A DNA stretch of 64,000 bases. Source: Larkinella soli. GTDB taxonomy: Bacteria; Bacteroidota; Bacteroidia; Cytophagales; Spirosomataceae. The DNA is taken from the NCBI RefSeq assembly GCF_003703975.1, contig NZ_QTJY01000003.1:186001-250000 (forward strand), given 5' to 3'. Shown one piece after another: positions 42,592 through 50,432 of the stretch. The position numbers and the translations under genes were made by a program. Numbering within the stretch: the stretch's first letter is position 1; each line of letters starts with the position of its first letter. Under the pieces are notes generated by a model that was not told where the DNA came from, searched no databases, and saw only the letters and a program-made list of their open reading frames with translations.

Positions 42592-43026
42592 TCAGCGGAA
42601 GGCATAGCCGGCAGGCGCGGAAACGGACGCATCCGTCGGCTTCCGGTCCGGCTCCGCCTTTCCGGCTTTGAGACGTTTGTGGTAGTAAAAATACGAAGCA
42701 AATCCAAGCGCGATGAAGAAGGTGATGGGCAGCCAGTTGGCAGCCTCCTTTCCGCTGGAATAAATCGAGTAAGTGGCCCCCAGCAGGTCGTAGATCAGTC
42801 CGGCGTAGGCCCATTCCTTCAGGCGCGGAAAGCCGGGAACCAGGATGGCGATCACGCCGAGCAGTTTGGCAATGCCCACGAAAGGCAGCAGGTACGTGGG
42901 CAGGCCGATTTCCCGGAAGCCGTCGGCGGCCATCTGAACCATCAGAATATCGGGAACGGCGGAACCGAGCATCACGAAGGCGAACAATCCGGTGAGGATC
43001 CAGTAAGCAATTTTAGTCGTTTTCAT
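42592..43026 (-). CDS. DoxX-family membrane protein
   Basis: The 144-residue protein has four membrane helices and the DoxX-like pattern (YWILTGLFAFVMLGSAVPDIL, YLLPFVGIAKLLGVIAILVPGFPRLKEWAYAGLIYDLLGA). The family has been linked to redox and thiol stress and to membrane-bound quinone partners. It is upstream of an MFS exporter gene and divergent from a glyoxalase-fold dioxygenase gene. DoxX proteins often sit beside such quinone or aromatic-stress genes, which fits this setting. Confidence 0.85.
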   Translation of the reverse strand: MKTTKIAYWILTGLFAFVMLGSAVPDILMVQMAADGFREIGLPTYLLPFVGIAKLLGVIAILVPGFPRLKEWAYAGLIYDLLGATYSIYSSGKEAANWLPITFFIALGFASYFYYHKRLKAGKAEPDRKPTDASVSAPAGYAFR

Positions 43027-43143
43027 GGGAAGAATGGTTATGGTTGAAAACTGATTCGGCTGCGGCTCGAAGCACAGAACAAATTTACCTCCTTTCTCCC
43101 ACTCCGAGGGGGTGTAAAAACGGCAATCCTGCGGGCGGATTGC

Positions 43144-43207
43144 GGCAAATTAAACCGGCAAAAACCGGCCCGCCGAACCGGCTTGACGGCTTTTTTCGTA
43201 ATTTGCC
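43144..43207. promoter_or_regulatory. Mirrored TAATTTGCC elements in a divergent promoter region
   Basis: TAATTTGCC occurs at 43199-43207 on the plus strand, toward the dioxygenase gene, and at 43144-43152 on the minus strand, toward the DoxX gene. Each resembles the Bacteroidota -7 element TAnnTTTG with one base fewer. The 9-bp identity and opposite orientation suggest paired divergent promoters, though matching -33 TTG boxes at 19 bp were not found. Confidence 0.4.
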
Positions 43208-43249
43208 CGCCAGGCGGTTTTCAACCGTTCACCCTAACGCACTCTACGT

Positions 43250-44185
43250 ATGGAAAACCAGATTCTCGGGCTGCACCACATCACGGCCATTGCCGCCGGC
43301 GCCCGTCGCAATTACGACTTTTATACCCGGGTTCTGGGCCTGCGGTTCGTGAAGAAAACCGTCAACTTCGACGATCCCGAAACCTATCACTTCTATTACG
43401 GCGACGAAGCCGGCTCGCCCGGAACCATCCTGACGTTCTTTCCCTGGGAGGGCATTGACAAAGGCCGCCGGGGGACCGGCATGGCTACCGAGATCGGTTA
43501 CTCGGTGCCGGAGGGCAGCCTCGATTTCTGGCTGAAACGGTTCGGGGAGCACAACGTCCTGTTCAACAAGCCCACCCAGCGGTTCGGGGAAACCTACCTG
43601 CCCTTTCTCGACCCCGACGGCCTGAAGCTGGAACTGATCGTGTCGAAAACGCCGGATGCCCGCCGACCCTGGGCCACCGGAGAAATCGGGGCCGACGTCG
43701 CCACCCGCGGCTTCCACAACGTGACGTTGACCCTGGCCGACATCAAACCCACGGCCTATGTGCTGACGGAAATCTTCGGATACCGGCTCATCGACCAGCA
43801 CGTGAACCGGTACCGGTATGCCACCTCCGCCGTGGAGAATGCCGCGCTGGTGGACCTGGTGGAGGTTCCGGGGGAGGCCGAGGGACTGGTGGCCGGCGGC
43901 ACGGTGCATCACGTCGCCTTCCGGGTGAAGGACCAGGCCGTGCAGACGGCTTTCCGCGAGCGGATCGCCGAAGCCGGTCTTCAGGTGACCGACCGGATCG
44001 ACCGGAATTATTTTTATTCGGTGTATTTCCGCGAACCGGGGGGCGTGCTGTTTGAGATTGCCACCGACTATCCCGGCTTTACCGTCGACGAGCCGCTGGC
44101 CGACCTGGGGACGCATCTGAAGCTGCCGGCCCAGTATGAATCCCATCGGGCGGAAATCGAGCAGGTGCTGCCTCCCCTAACCTGA
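43250..44185 (+). CDS. Ring-cleaving dioxygenase, MhqO-like glyoxalase family
   Basis: The 311-residue protein carries two vicinal-oxygen-chelate modules. Metal ligand candidates are the histidines in LGLHHITA (His9/His10), the second-module HHVAFRVKDQ and the glutamate in LFEIATDYPGF. The pattern ARRNYDFYTRVLGLRFVKKTVNFDDPETYHFYYGDE is that of the quinone-responsive MhqO/CatE-like group in Firmicutes and Bacteroidota. A role in hydroquinone or catechol detoxification is likely. It is divergent from DoxX and the MFS exporter, giving a plausible small stress locus. Confidence 0.88.
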   Translation: MENQILGLHHITAIAAGARRNYDFYTRVLGLRFVKKTVNFDDPETYHFYYGDEAGSPGTILTFFPWEGIDKGRRGTGMATEIGYSVPEGSLDFWLKRFGEHNVLFNKPTQRFGETYLPFLDPDGLKLELIVSKTPDARRPWATGEIGADVATRGFHNVTLTLADIKPTAYVLTEIFGYRLIDQHVNRYRYATSAVENAALVDLVEVPGEAEGLVAGGTVHHVAFRVKDQAVQTAFRERIAEAGLQVTDRIDRNYFYSVYFREPGGVLFEIATDYPGFTVDEPLADLGTHLKLPAQYESHRAEIEQVLPPLT

Positions 44186-44235
44186 GCGACGCTCCTTCCG
44201 CCTGCCGGATCAGTCTATACGAAAAAAGGAAGTTT

Positions 44236-44281
44236 CAATAAAAACCCGGCCCCCGGTTCAGTTATTGGGAAGGGCCGGGTT
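44236..44281 (-). terminator. Rho-independent terminator of the single-domain response regulator gene
   Basis: On the minus strand, AACCCGGCCC (complement of 44272-44281) and GGGCCGGGTT (complement of 44243-44252) form a 10-bp GC-rich stem followed by TTTTTATTG. One arm lies within the last codons of the response regulator gene. It also sits between convergent genes. Confidence 0.7.
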
Positions 44282-44698
44282 GATCTTTCCCGAGGGCCGG
44301 GGAGTGTCGATCCAGAACCTCCGGATATGATGCATCATATCGCGATACCCGTACAGATCGTCCGGTTTTGTCAGATAAGCGGTAGCGCCGGCTTCATAAC
44401 ACGCGGCCACGTCTTCCTCCGATGGCGACCCGGTATAAACGATCACCGGGATGGCCTGAAATCGTTTGTCCTTCCGCAAGCGCTTCAGGTGTTCGTACCC
44501 GCTTTCGACCGGCAGGTTAAGATCCATCATGACCAGCCCCGGCGGGGTTTCGGCGGTTTCCAGGTAATTCCAGAATTCGGCCCCGCTGTGAATGCACTGC
44601 AGAACCACATCGGGCCATTCTTTCACCACGACGGATGAAATCAGAACGCATTCTTCTTCATCGTCATCCAGCAACACAATCGTAAACGGCCTGTCCAT
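44258..44698 (-). CDS. Stand-alone response regulator receiver protein (Rcp1-like)
   Basis: The 146-residue protein is a bare receiver domain: acidic cluster Asp11-Asp13 (LLDDDEEE), phosphoacceptor Asp59 in VMMDLNLPVESGYEHL, Thr89 in VYTGS and Lys111 in YLTKPDD. There is no output domain. This group usually partners with hybrid kinases or phytochromes in phosphorelays. No kinase gene is adjacent. A hairpin terminator overlaps its 3' end. Confidence 0.92.
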   Translation of the reverse strand: MDRPFTIVLLDDDEEECVLISSVVVKEWPDVVLQCIHSGAEFWNYLETAETPPGLVMMDLNLPVESGYEHLKRLRKDKRFQAIPVIVYTGSPSEEDVAACYEAGATAYLTKPDDLYGYRDMMHHIRRFWIDTPRPSGKINPALPNN

Positions 44699-44816
44699 GC
44701 CTACACTTCAAATGATTGATAACGTATAGACTATTTTCAGCCGTATTTGTTCATACATTTGAGCGAAAGCGATCGTACAGACGGCCAAAACCGTCCGGAC
44801 CGGAAGGTGGTCGGTC

Positions 44817-45176
44817 TCAGCCGAATGCCCGGAAGCCGGGCGTCGTCGTACCCGAAACCTGCCGGAGAAGCTCCCGGATGTAGAGTTCCTCCTCCCTCAG
44901 CCTTACGTAATACTGTTCGAGATAGTCGTGCAGGGCGGTCTGGTCCTCCTGCGGTGGGGCGCTTTGCAGGCCGGTGAACAGGGCGACCAGTTCCTCCAGC
45001 AGATGTTGCCGGCCTTTTTCCAGCGACTCGGCCTCCTCGGCCGTCCGGGCTTTATCCTGAGTGACAAGCAGGGCATGATAGAGATCGAACAGTTCCTGCA
45101 CCTGGTGGCTCCACTGCGGAAAATTCAGGCTTTGCATGGAGCTGTCGGTCGACAGCATCTGGAGTACGGATTCCAT
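44817..45176 (-). CDS. Small helical protein of unknown function (119 residues)
   Basis: I do not recognise this protein. It is acidic and almost entirely helical by residue pattern, rich in Glu, Gln and Leu, with no cysteine, signal peptide or membrane segment. Two helices rich in charged residues (ARTAEEAESLEKGRQHLLEELVALF and DYLEQYYVRLREEELYIRELLRQV) could pair as a hairpin. It lies upstream of the receiver gene on the same strand, 118 bp away. A role as a binding partner is possible but unproven. Confidence 0.6.
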   Translation of the reverse strand: MESVLQMLSTDSSMQSLNFPQWSHQVQELFDLYHALLVTQDKARTAEEAESLEKGRQHLLEELVALFTGLQSAPPQEDQTALHDYLEQYYVRLREEELYIRELLRQVSGTTTPGFRAFG

Positions 45177-45467
45177 AAGGGTTTCAGGATAAAGGTTTGG
45201 ACCAGAGTCAGGCCGAAAAGGGCAAAATTCATACCATGCCCGGACAAATGCCCGACCAGGGGGCGTTTTCCTATTATGCGGAGCCGTTTTCAGACACTTT
45301 TCCCCTCATGGTGTCGAATAATAAATTAAAGGAACCGACAACCGCGAAAACCGGTATCTTTCGGATGGGTGGCATGTGATTTGATACATTGCCGGACAAC
45401 GGCCATAAACCGGTCGCCCTTGTAGCACTACTCTCCTGTTTTCACTTTTGAATCTGATTGTCGAACC

Positions 45468-45647
45468 ATGCAGGCCAACTACCTGATCGGGATCTCTGCG
45501 CTCCTGTATGGCCTGCTGGCAGCATATTGGATTTACACCGCTTTCCAGAGGCCGGTCGCCCGCCACACGCAGGTTCGGCGGCTTGTGAAAGCCTGTATGT
45601 TCGGTTGTATGGCCGTGTTGCTGGGTTGGGCAACTCTGAGTTGCTGA
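45468..45647 (+). CDS. Small membrane protein (59 residues)
   Basis: The ATG at 45468 opens a 59-codon frame: MQANYLIGISALLYGLLAAYWIYTA gives one clear membrane helix, then a basic linker (RPVARHTQVRRLVK), then a second helix (MFGCMAVLLGWATLSC). The two-helix hairpin with a positively charged loop is a credible small membrane protein. A TATCTTTC element resembling a -7 box lies at about 45354. It is an orphan with no recognised family. Confidence 0.5.
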   Translation: MQANYLIGISALLYGLLAAYWIYTAFQRPVARHTQVRRLVKACMFGCMAVLLGWATLSC

Positions 45648-45703
45648 TAACCGGAAGTCTGCCCGAAAACCTTTTGGGCCAGGGCCGGCTTCTTTCTTAA
45701 CCT

Positions 45704-45943
45704 ATGAATGAGGAAATCTGGTTAGCCGTCCTGAAAGTTCTGCCGTCGGCGCTCACGATGCCGATCGTCATTTTTGAAACGGCCGAACAGGCCGGCCTCT
45801 GGTGGCAGGCGAACGACCCCCACGAAGGCCCGCTCTGGATCATGACCATGGACCAGAGCATCTACTGGATCGTAGGTGAGGAGGTGGGCAGACAGCTGCT
45901 GCAGCTGGGCTTCACCCGATGCCTGGAACCGACCCGGGTCTGA
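45704..45943 (+). CDS. Hypothetical protein (79 residues)
   Basis: This small protein is not recognised. It is Trp-rich and acidic (EEIWLAVLKVLP, AGLWWQANDPHEGPLWIMTMDQSIYWIVG) with no signal or membrane segment strong enough to call. Codon use matches the neighbouring genes, and a GC-rich terminator follows it directly, which supports a real gene. It lies 56 bp after the 59-residue membrane protein gene, possibly in the same transcript. Confidence 0.6.
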   Translation: MNEEIWLAVLKVLPSALTMPIVIFETAEQAGLWWQANDPHEGPLWIMTMDQSIYWIVGEEVGRQLLQLGFTRCLEPTRV

Positions 45944-45967
45944 TCGGCCCGACATTCCTTCAAACGG

Positions 45968-46003
45968 AAGCCGGACGCCCCGAGGGACGGTCCGGCTTTT
46001 TGA
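45968..46003 (+). terminator. Rho-independent terminator after the 79-residue protein gene
   Basis: AAGCCGGAC (45968-45976) pairs with GTCCGGCTT (45990-45998) across a 13-base loop, followed by TTTGATTT. It lies 25 bp after the upstream stop codon. Confidence 0.7.
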
Positions 46004-46032
46004 TTTCATGGAAGGAAAGGGCGCGAAAGCGC

Positions 46033-46461
46033 TCAGGCCGCGTGCGAATAATACCGCTGCCGCAGCAGCTGAGGGTGTTCGTACCGGTTGCCCAGCACCC
46101 GGAGCTGGCGGGCGTGCAGAGCGCTCAGCGAAAAGGTGGGTACGTGGTGCAGACTGAGGGGCTGGAACAGCGCGTAGCCGCAGCGGTGGCTCGACCAGCC
46201 GATCTCGTAGATCCGGCCGTCCCACTCCACCAGGTCATTTTCGTACAGCAGCGTGCCTTCCCGGTCGGTCTGACCGATGGTGCGCATCAGCCGCCAGGAA
46301 AAAGCCGTCTGAAAGTTCTCCTCCTCGACGGGCGGAACCTGATTGATGAGGGCAATCGCTTCCTGGAGCCAGATCGTCAGAAAGGGTTCGCGGGTCAGGG
46401 GCAGCCCGGCCAGATAAAGCATCTGCTGCCCGTCCCAAATGCGGGATTGAATGGGTTGCAT
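46033..46461 (-). CDS. YopX-like hypothetical protein (142 residues)
   Basis: The protein has a central motif resembling phage YopX proteins: TLLYENDLVEWDGRIYEIGWSSHRCGYALFQPL, the 'lyenDiVe..g..yeI' strand pair. The rest is not recognised. It is divergent from the XRE-S24 regulator gene, with 235 bp between the start codons that hold a 14-bp direct repeat. The YopX resemblance, if real, and the S24 regulator would fit a former phage or mobile origin. No other phage gene is nearby. Confidence 0.5.
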   Translation of the reverse strand: MQPIQSRIWDGQQMLYLAGLPLTREPFLTIWLQEAIALINQVPPVEEENFQTAFSWRLMRTIGQTDREGTLLYENDLVEWDGRIYEIGWSSHRCGYALFQPLSLHHVPTFSLSALHARQLRVLGNRYEHPQLLRQRYYSHAA

Positions 46462-46574
46462 CGTTTTTCGAACAGTTAACAGGATGGTTTGGAGCAGCCG
46501 TTCAACCAGGGAACGACTGGATTAGACAGGTGTCTTTTGATATTGCAACCTACCAATTTCAGCCCAATTACGCA

Positions 46575-46611
46575 ACTATTTTTAACATAAATCCGCCACT
46601 ATTTTTAACAT
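46575..46611 (+). promoter_or_regulatory. 14-bp direct repeats upstream of the XRE-S24 regulator gene
   Basis: ACTATTTTTAACAT occurs at 46575-46588 and again, identically, at 46598-46611, about two helix turns apart (23 bp). The AT-rich repeats lie in the divergent region between the YopX-like and XRE-S24 genes. They are candidate binding sites for the regulator. Confidence 0.5.
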
Positions 46612-46696
46612 TTCGATTTAACCGCTTGGATAATACGGCAAAAAGAAGGATAATAGCATCGGCCGTCCGGCCCGGTCGGCCCAACCCGCAGAAACG

Positions 46697-47506
46697 ATGA
46701 AATTATCCGATAACCTGGTTACCCTGCGTAACCATTACCAGATGAAACTGGAGGATGTGGCCGACCTGGTCAAAATCTCCCGCCAGACGCTGTCGAAATA
46801 CGAAAAGGGCCAGGCGGACCCTCCGCTCGAAGTGGCCGCCCGCCTGGCCTCGCTGTACAAGGTAACGCTCGACCTGCTGACCCACCATGACCTCTCGAAG
46901 CTGTCGCCCCGGCAGGTCGGACAGCTGCTCGACGCTCCCGACCCCGGTCTGCGGGGCCAGACGCTTCACATCCGTGAACTGGTGCGGACCATCGGCGACG
47001 ACAATGAGGAGAACATCGAACTGGTGCCGGTCAAGGCCGTAATGGGCTATTGCCAGGGCGGTTACGGCGACGAGGTGTTCATTGCCGAGTTGCCCTGGTT
47101 CCGCCTGCCGCTGCCCTTTATTTCCCGAAACCGCAAATACCGCCTGTTTCCGGCCGGCGGGGATTCCATGCTCCCCATCCCGTCCAATTCCTACGTGCTG
47201 GGGGAATACGTCGAAGACTGGTACAGCGTCAGGGACGGCACGGGCTGTGTGGTCATCAGCCAGGAGGGGATCGTGCTCAAGAAGGTCGACAACGAACTGG
47301 CGACCCACCGGCGGCTGGTGCTGCACTCGCTGAACCCCGCCTACGAACCCTACGCCATGCCCGCCGGAGAAATCCGTGAACTCTGGAAGTACGTGCTCTA
47401 CCTGACCACCGACTTCCCGGATTCCGAACCCTCGATGGGTACGCTGCTGTCCGAACTCCGGAACCTCAAAACCGCCCAGGAGCGCCTGCTGCAAAAGCTG
47501 GAGTGA
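46697..47506 (+). CDS. XRE-family regulator with S24/LexA-like C-terminal domain
   Basis: The 269-residue protein has an N-terminal HTH (residues 5-58: KLEDVADLVKISRQTLSKYEKGQADPP) and a C-terminal S24-type fold. In it, VPVKAVMGYCQGGYGD takes the place of the LexA cleavage loop, Ser157 sits in GGDSMLPIP, and Lys195/Lys196 sit in IVLKKV, matching a Ser-Lys dyad. Such proteins act as phage-like or stress repressors, often with a non-cleaving S24 domain. No RecA-dependent genes are nearby. Direct repeats upstream are candidate operators. Confidence 0.85.
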   Translation: MKLSDNLVTLRNHYQMKLEDVADLVKISRQTLSKYEKGQADPPLEVAARLASLYKVTLDLLTHHDLSKLSPRQVGQLLDAPDPGLRGQTLHIRELVRTIGDDNEENIELVPVKAVMGYCQGGYGDEVFIAELPWFRLPLPFISRNRKYRLFPAGGDSMLPIPSNSYVLGEYVEDWYSVRDGTGCVVISQEGIVLKKVDNELATHRRLVLHSLNPAYEPYAMPAGEIRELWKYVLYLTTDFPDSEPSMGTLLSELRNLKTAQERLLQKLE

Positions 47507-47578
47507 GCGGATGGTTTTAAAAATGGGGATTCCTTTTTAGATTCAGCGGTTGTTTGGCTCCTGTAAACCCAACCCTTC

Positions 47579-48715
47579 ATGCGAACGCGTTTCCTTTGCC
47601 TGCTGCTCGCCGGCTGCCTGTCCTTCCTTACGTCTCAGGCCCAGGTACATCCGGACAGCCTGATGCCGGTGCGCGGCTTCTGCATCGGCTCGCCGAAGCC
47701 GGACCGCATCGACGAATTCGTCCGGTTCGTGGAAACCGAACTGGCGCCACGGAAAGTGAACACCCTGATCGTCCGAATCGATTTTAACTACCAGTACAAA
47801 AGCCATCCGGAGCTTCGCGACAGCGTCGCCCTCTCGAAACGGGATCTGAAAAAGCTGGTCCGGGCCTGCCGGAAGAACGGCATCCGGCTCATTCCGCAGA
47901 TCAACCTGCTGGGCCACCAGTCGTGGGCCTCGAAAACCACGAACCTGCTGCGGGTCTACCCCCAGTTCGACGAAACTCCGCACGTGAAAATGCCGGAAAA
48001 ATACGTCTGGCCGAATGAAGACGGCCTCTATTGCAAAAGCTACTGCCCGCTCCATCCGGAGGTCCATAAGGTGGTGTTCGAGTTGGTGGATGAAATCTGC
48101 GAGGTATGCGAAACCGATGCCTTCCATGCCGGGATGGATGAAGTCTTTTACCTCGGCGACGACAAATGCCCGCGCTGTTCCGGCCGCGACAAGGCGGAAC
48201 TGTTCGCCGGGGAAGTCCGGACCATCCGCGACCACCTCGCCCGCGACGGCCGCAAACTCTGGATCTGGGGCGACCGGCTGATCGACGGCAAGGAAACCGG
48301 CATCGGCATGTGGGAGGCCAGCATGAACAACACCCACCGGGCCGTCGATCTGATTCCGAAAGACGTGATGATCTGCGACTGGCACTACGAACGCCCGGAC
48401 CAGACACCGGTCCATTTCGCCATGAAGGGGCTGAAGGTGATGACCTGCCCCTGGCGGAAACCGAAAAATGCGGTGGCCCAGGCCCAGGATATGGTCCGTT
48501 TCCGGAATACGGCCACCAAAGTCATGAAAGACCGCTTTCATGGAATGATCCAGACGGTCTGGTCCGACGCGGGCACCTTCCTCGATGAGTTCTATGGCCG
48601 GAAACCCGCCCCCGCCGACGGCAATTCGCCGACCGCCTGTTTCAAGGCCCTGTACGACGAAATCGGCCGCCTGTCCGGACAGCCCGGCGCTCCGGCGGGG
48701 CAATCGGGTCATTAA
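47579..48715 (+). CDS. Secreted short GH20-like glycoside hydrolase (catalytic barrel only)
   Basis: The 378-residue protein has a signal peptide (TSQAQ, residue 22) and a barrel with GH20 landmarks: VRIDFNYQY, GIRLIPQINLLGHQSW and the Asp187-Glu188 pair in FHAGMDEVFYLGDDKC. Later strands carry LWIWGDRLI and QTVWSDAGTF. The zincin-like GH20b domain present in standard hexosaminidases is absent. The Cys-x2-Cys at DDKCPRC is an added feature. It is probably periplasmic and acts on an N-acetylhexosamine-containing or related glycan, but catalytic identity needs testing. Confidence 0.75.
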   Translation: MRTRFLCLLLAGCLSFLTSQAQVHPDSLMPVRGFCIGSPKPDRIDEFVRFVETELAPRKVNTLIVRIDFNYQYKSHPELRDSVALSKRDLKKLVRACRKNGIRLIPQINLLGHQSWASKTTNLLRVYPQFDETPHVKMPEKYVWPNEDGLYCKSYCPLHPEVHKVVFELVDEICEVCETDAFHAGMDEVFYLGDDKCPRCSGRDKAELFAGEVRTIRDHLARDGRKLWIWGDRLIDGKETGIGMWEASMNNTHRAVDLIPKDVMICDWHYERPDQTPVHFAMKGLKVMTCPWRKPKNAVAQAQDMVRFRNTATKVMKDRFHGMIQTVWSDAGTFLDEFYGRKPAPADGNSPTACFKALYDEIGRLSGQPGAPAGQSGH

Positions 48716-48726
48716 AAGAATTCGGT

Positions 48727-49413
48727 TTACATTTCCGAGAAGGGAACAAGCCGGAAACGATACCGCAGGGTGATTCCGTCCGGAGTGGTATTGTCTTCGC
48801 GGGGGGTCGGTTTAATCCAGCCGGACCAGTCGGTGCTTTGGGTCGGGCGTTTCGGCAGGGCCAGGGAGAACCAGGTCGGGCGGTCGGGCAGAAATACCCG
48901 GACGGCCCATTCCTTCACCTCGAAAGGGACCGTGGCCCAGGGCAGGACCTCAAACGCCCCTTCTTTCCGGACCTCCGCGGAGGTGGGATAATCAAAATCC
49001 TGCCCGCCGACGTACAGAATCTCGACGGCATCCTGAATCGCCTTCCCTTTCAGCAGGGTCGTATCGGCACGAACCTCCACCTCCAGCACCGGCCGGTGGC
49101 CGTCGTAGTTCAGTTCCTGCGGCTGCCGGCTCAGGGCCATGAGTCCGGCGATGCCCCAGCCCAGCACCACCAGGCCGTCGGCGATCTGAACCGGGCGCAG
49201 GTAGGCCGGAAAAAGGTACCGGGGAACGAGGAACCAGCTCAGAAAAAAGCCGAGCAGGCCGGCGGCAATCCCCAGGTACAAACCGCCGAAGGCAATACCG
49301 AGGGTATCGTCCGGCCCGCTGCCCCGCTGCTGCCAGATCAGCCAGGCCACCAGCGTTCCCAGCAGGGAGGCCGCGCAGAGGCTGGTGACCAGCAGCGTCA
49401 TCGTTCGTTCCAT
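48727..49413 (-). CDS. Hypothetical membrane protein (228 residues)
   Basis: This protein is not recognised. It has an N-terminal helix (TLLVTSLCAASLLGTLVAWLI), two further helices (about 42-100) and an extracytoplasmic-looking beta-rich C-terminal part (VLEVEVRADTTLLKG, WAVRVFLPDRPTWFSLALPKRP). The C-terminal half resembles a small ligand- or peptide-binding fold. It converges on the GH20-like gene, 11 bp apart. Confidence 0.65.
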   Translation of the reverse strand: MERTMTLLVTSLCAASLLGTLVAWLIWQQRGSGPDDTLGIAFGGLYLGIAAGLLGFFLSWFLVPRYLFPAYLRPVQIADGLVVLGWGIAGLMALSRQPQELNYDGHRPVLEVEVRADTTLLKGKAIQDAVEILYVGGQDFDYPTSAEVRKEGAFEVLPWATVPFEVKEWAVRVFLPDRPTWFSLALPKRPTQSTDWSGWIKPTPREDNTTPDGITLRYRFRLVPFSEM

Positions 49414-49589
49414 GGTTGAAGTAGCTAACTAAGTTTCCGGACGTGAAGGTAGTCCCTGGCTACCGGCCGGGGGAGCCGGAATCAACGGCAGGCGGCTGTG
49501 GGTGAACAACCGGCAAAAAAATAACGACCGAAGGTGATAACGGGGAGGCCCAAACGCGGATAGATGAGCGAACCTTATCTTCCAGAGCC

Positions 49590-49868
49590 ATGAATACGCT
49601 CGAACGCCGGTTAGCGCAAACCACCTTTCTCAGCCTGTACACCAACGGCGAGTTTACGGTCGACATCGACCGGCCGTATCGCTCCGACAAGTATTCCGGA
49701 TATTACGTCAGCGGCTCGGACGACCGGGTCCTGACCATTCCGATGCTCCGCAAACTGCTCAAGGACGGTATCTACGAAAACGGGTGCAGCCGTTTCCGGG
49801 TGCGGTCGGAAAGCGCCGGAAGCGGGGCCGGCAGCCCCCCGGAAGTCAGAGGTTCAGCAGGCGCTTGA
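49590..49868 (+). CDS. Hypothetical protein (92 residues)
   Basis: The first 70 residues look like a coherent small domain (FLSLYTNGEFTVDIDRPYRSDKYSGYYVSGSDDRVLTIPMLRKLLKDGIYENG). The last 20 are low complexity (Gly/Ser/Ala) and run 23 bp into the 3' end of the convergent GtrA gene. This suggests the original stop was lost or that the end is unreliable. No family was recognised. Confidence 0.5.
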   Translation: MNTLERRLAQTTFLSLYTNGEFTVDIDRPYRSDKYSGYYVSGSDDRVLTIPMLRKLLKDGIYENGCSRFRVRSESAGSGAGSPPEVRGSAGA

Positions 49869-50340
49869 GCTTTTCGTAGAAGCCGGTGTTGCGGAAGGTA
49901 AAGGTCTTGTGCAGGATGTAGTTGCTGATGAAGCTCAGGCCCATCCCGGCCGTATGTGAAACCAGCTTATTGACGTTGACGACCTTGACCGAGAACGGAA
50001 TCACGAAGGAGAAGACCCCCAGCGAGGCCGTCGAAGCCGAATACAGCAGCGAGGAGCCGTACACCGTGATGATGCAGGAAATGACCGACACCATGGCGAA
50101 TTTCGTCATTTCGCGCCGGGTTTTGGTCGAGTTCCGCGCGTTGAAGGCAAACAGCTTGGTCAGGAAAAAACCGATGAAAAACGAAGTGACGTAGCCGATT
50201 AACAGAGCCTGTTCGTAAGTGACCGGGAACCATTCCTGCGTCAGGGTCCCGACCAGCAGTTGTAAGGAAGCACCAATCGCAGCGACAATAAAGTAAGCAA
50301 TGACATCCTTTCGGTTAAATAACTCGTTTTTCTCTTTCAT
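49846..50340 (-). CDS. GtrA-family membrane protein
   Basis: The 164-residue protein has four membrane helices in the GtrA/DPMS-flippase pattern (DVIAYFIVAAIGASLQLLVG, TSFFIGFFLTKLFAF, FVIPFSVKVVNVNKLVSHTAGMGLSFISNYILHKTFTF). Such proteins move polyprenyl-linked sugars across the membrane. The start at 50340 is preferred over an in-frame ATG at 50364 because it begins the hydrophilic KEKNELFNRKD leader. No glycosyltransferase gene is adjacent. It precedes, on the minus strand, nothing but the convergent 92-residue gene. Confidence 0.85.
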   Translation of the reverse strand: MKEKNELFNRKDVIAYFIVAAIGASLQLLVGTLTQEWFPVTYEQALLIGYVTSFFIGFFLTKLFAFNARNSTKTRREMTKFAMVSVISCIITVYGSSLLYSASTASLGVFSFVIPFSVKVVNVNKLVSHTAGMGLSFISNYILHKTFTFRNTGFYEKLKRLLNL

Positions 50341-50377
50341 CCGTAGGGTGGAACAAGGCAGCAAAATAAATGAAATA

Positions 50378-50424
50378 AAATGGAAAAGTGGCGTTGCCGG
50401 TCCGGCAACGCCACTTTTCCATTT
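50378..50424 (-). terminator. Perfect 23-bp palindrome, terminator of the secreted isomerase gene
   Basis: AAATGGAAAAGTGGCGTTGC and its complement arm form a perfect inverted repeat (50378-50400 and 50402-50424) around a single base. On the minus strand it follows the isomerase stop codon by about 8 bases and runs into a T-rich tract (TTTTATTTCATT). It separates the isomerase gene from GtrA. Confidence 0.7.
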
Positions 50425-50432
50425 CGATTTGC

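Noticed and set aside
39945-42671. A 908-codon open frame on the plus strand
   Set aside because: It overlaps three well-supported minus-strand genes (response regulator, kinase, MFS) and encodes repetitive Gln/Pro/Arg-rich sequence typical of an antisense shadow.
46697-47506. Prophage region around the S24 regulator
   Set aside because: No integrase, terminase, capsid or lysis genes occur nearby; only the regulator and a YopX-like protein hint at phage ancestry.
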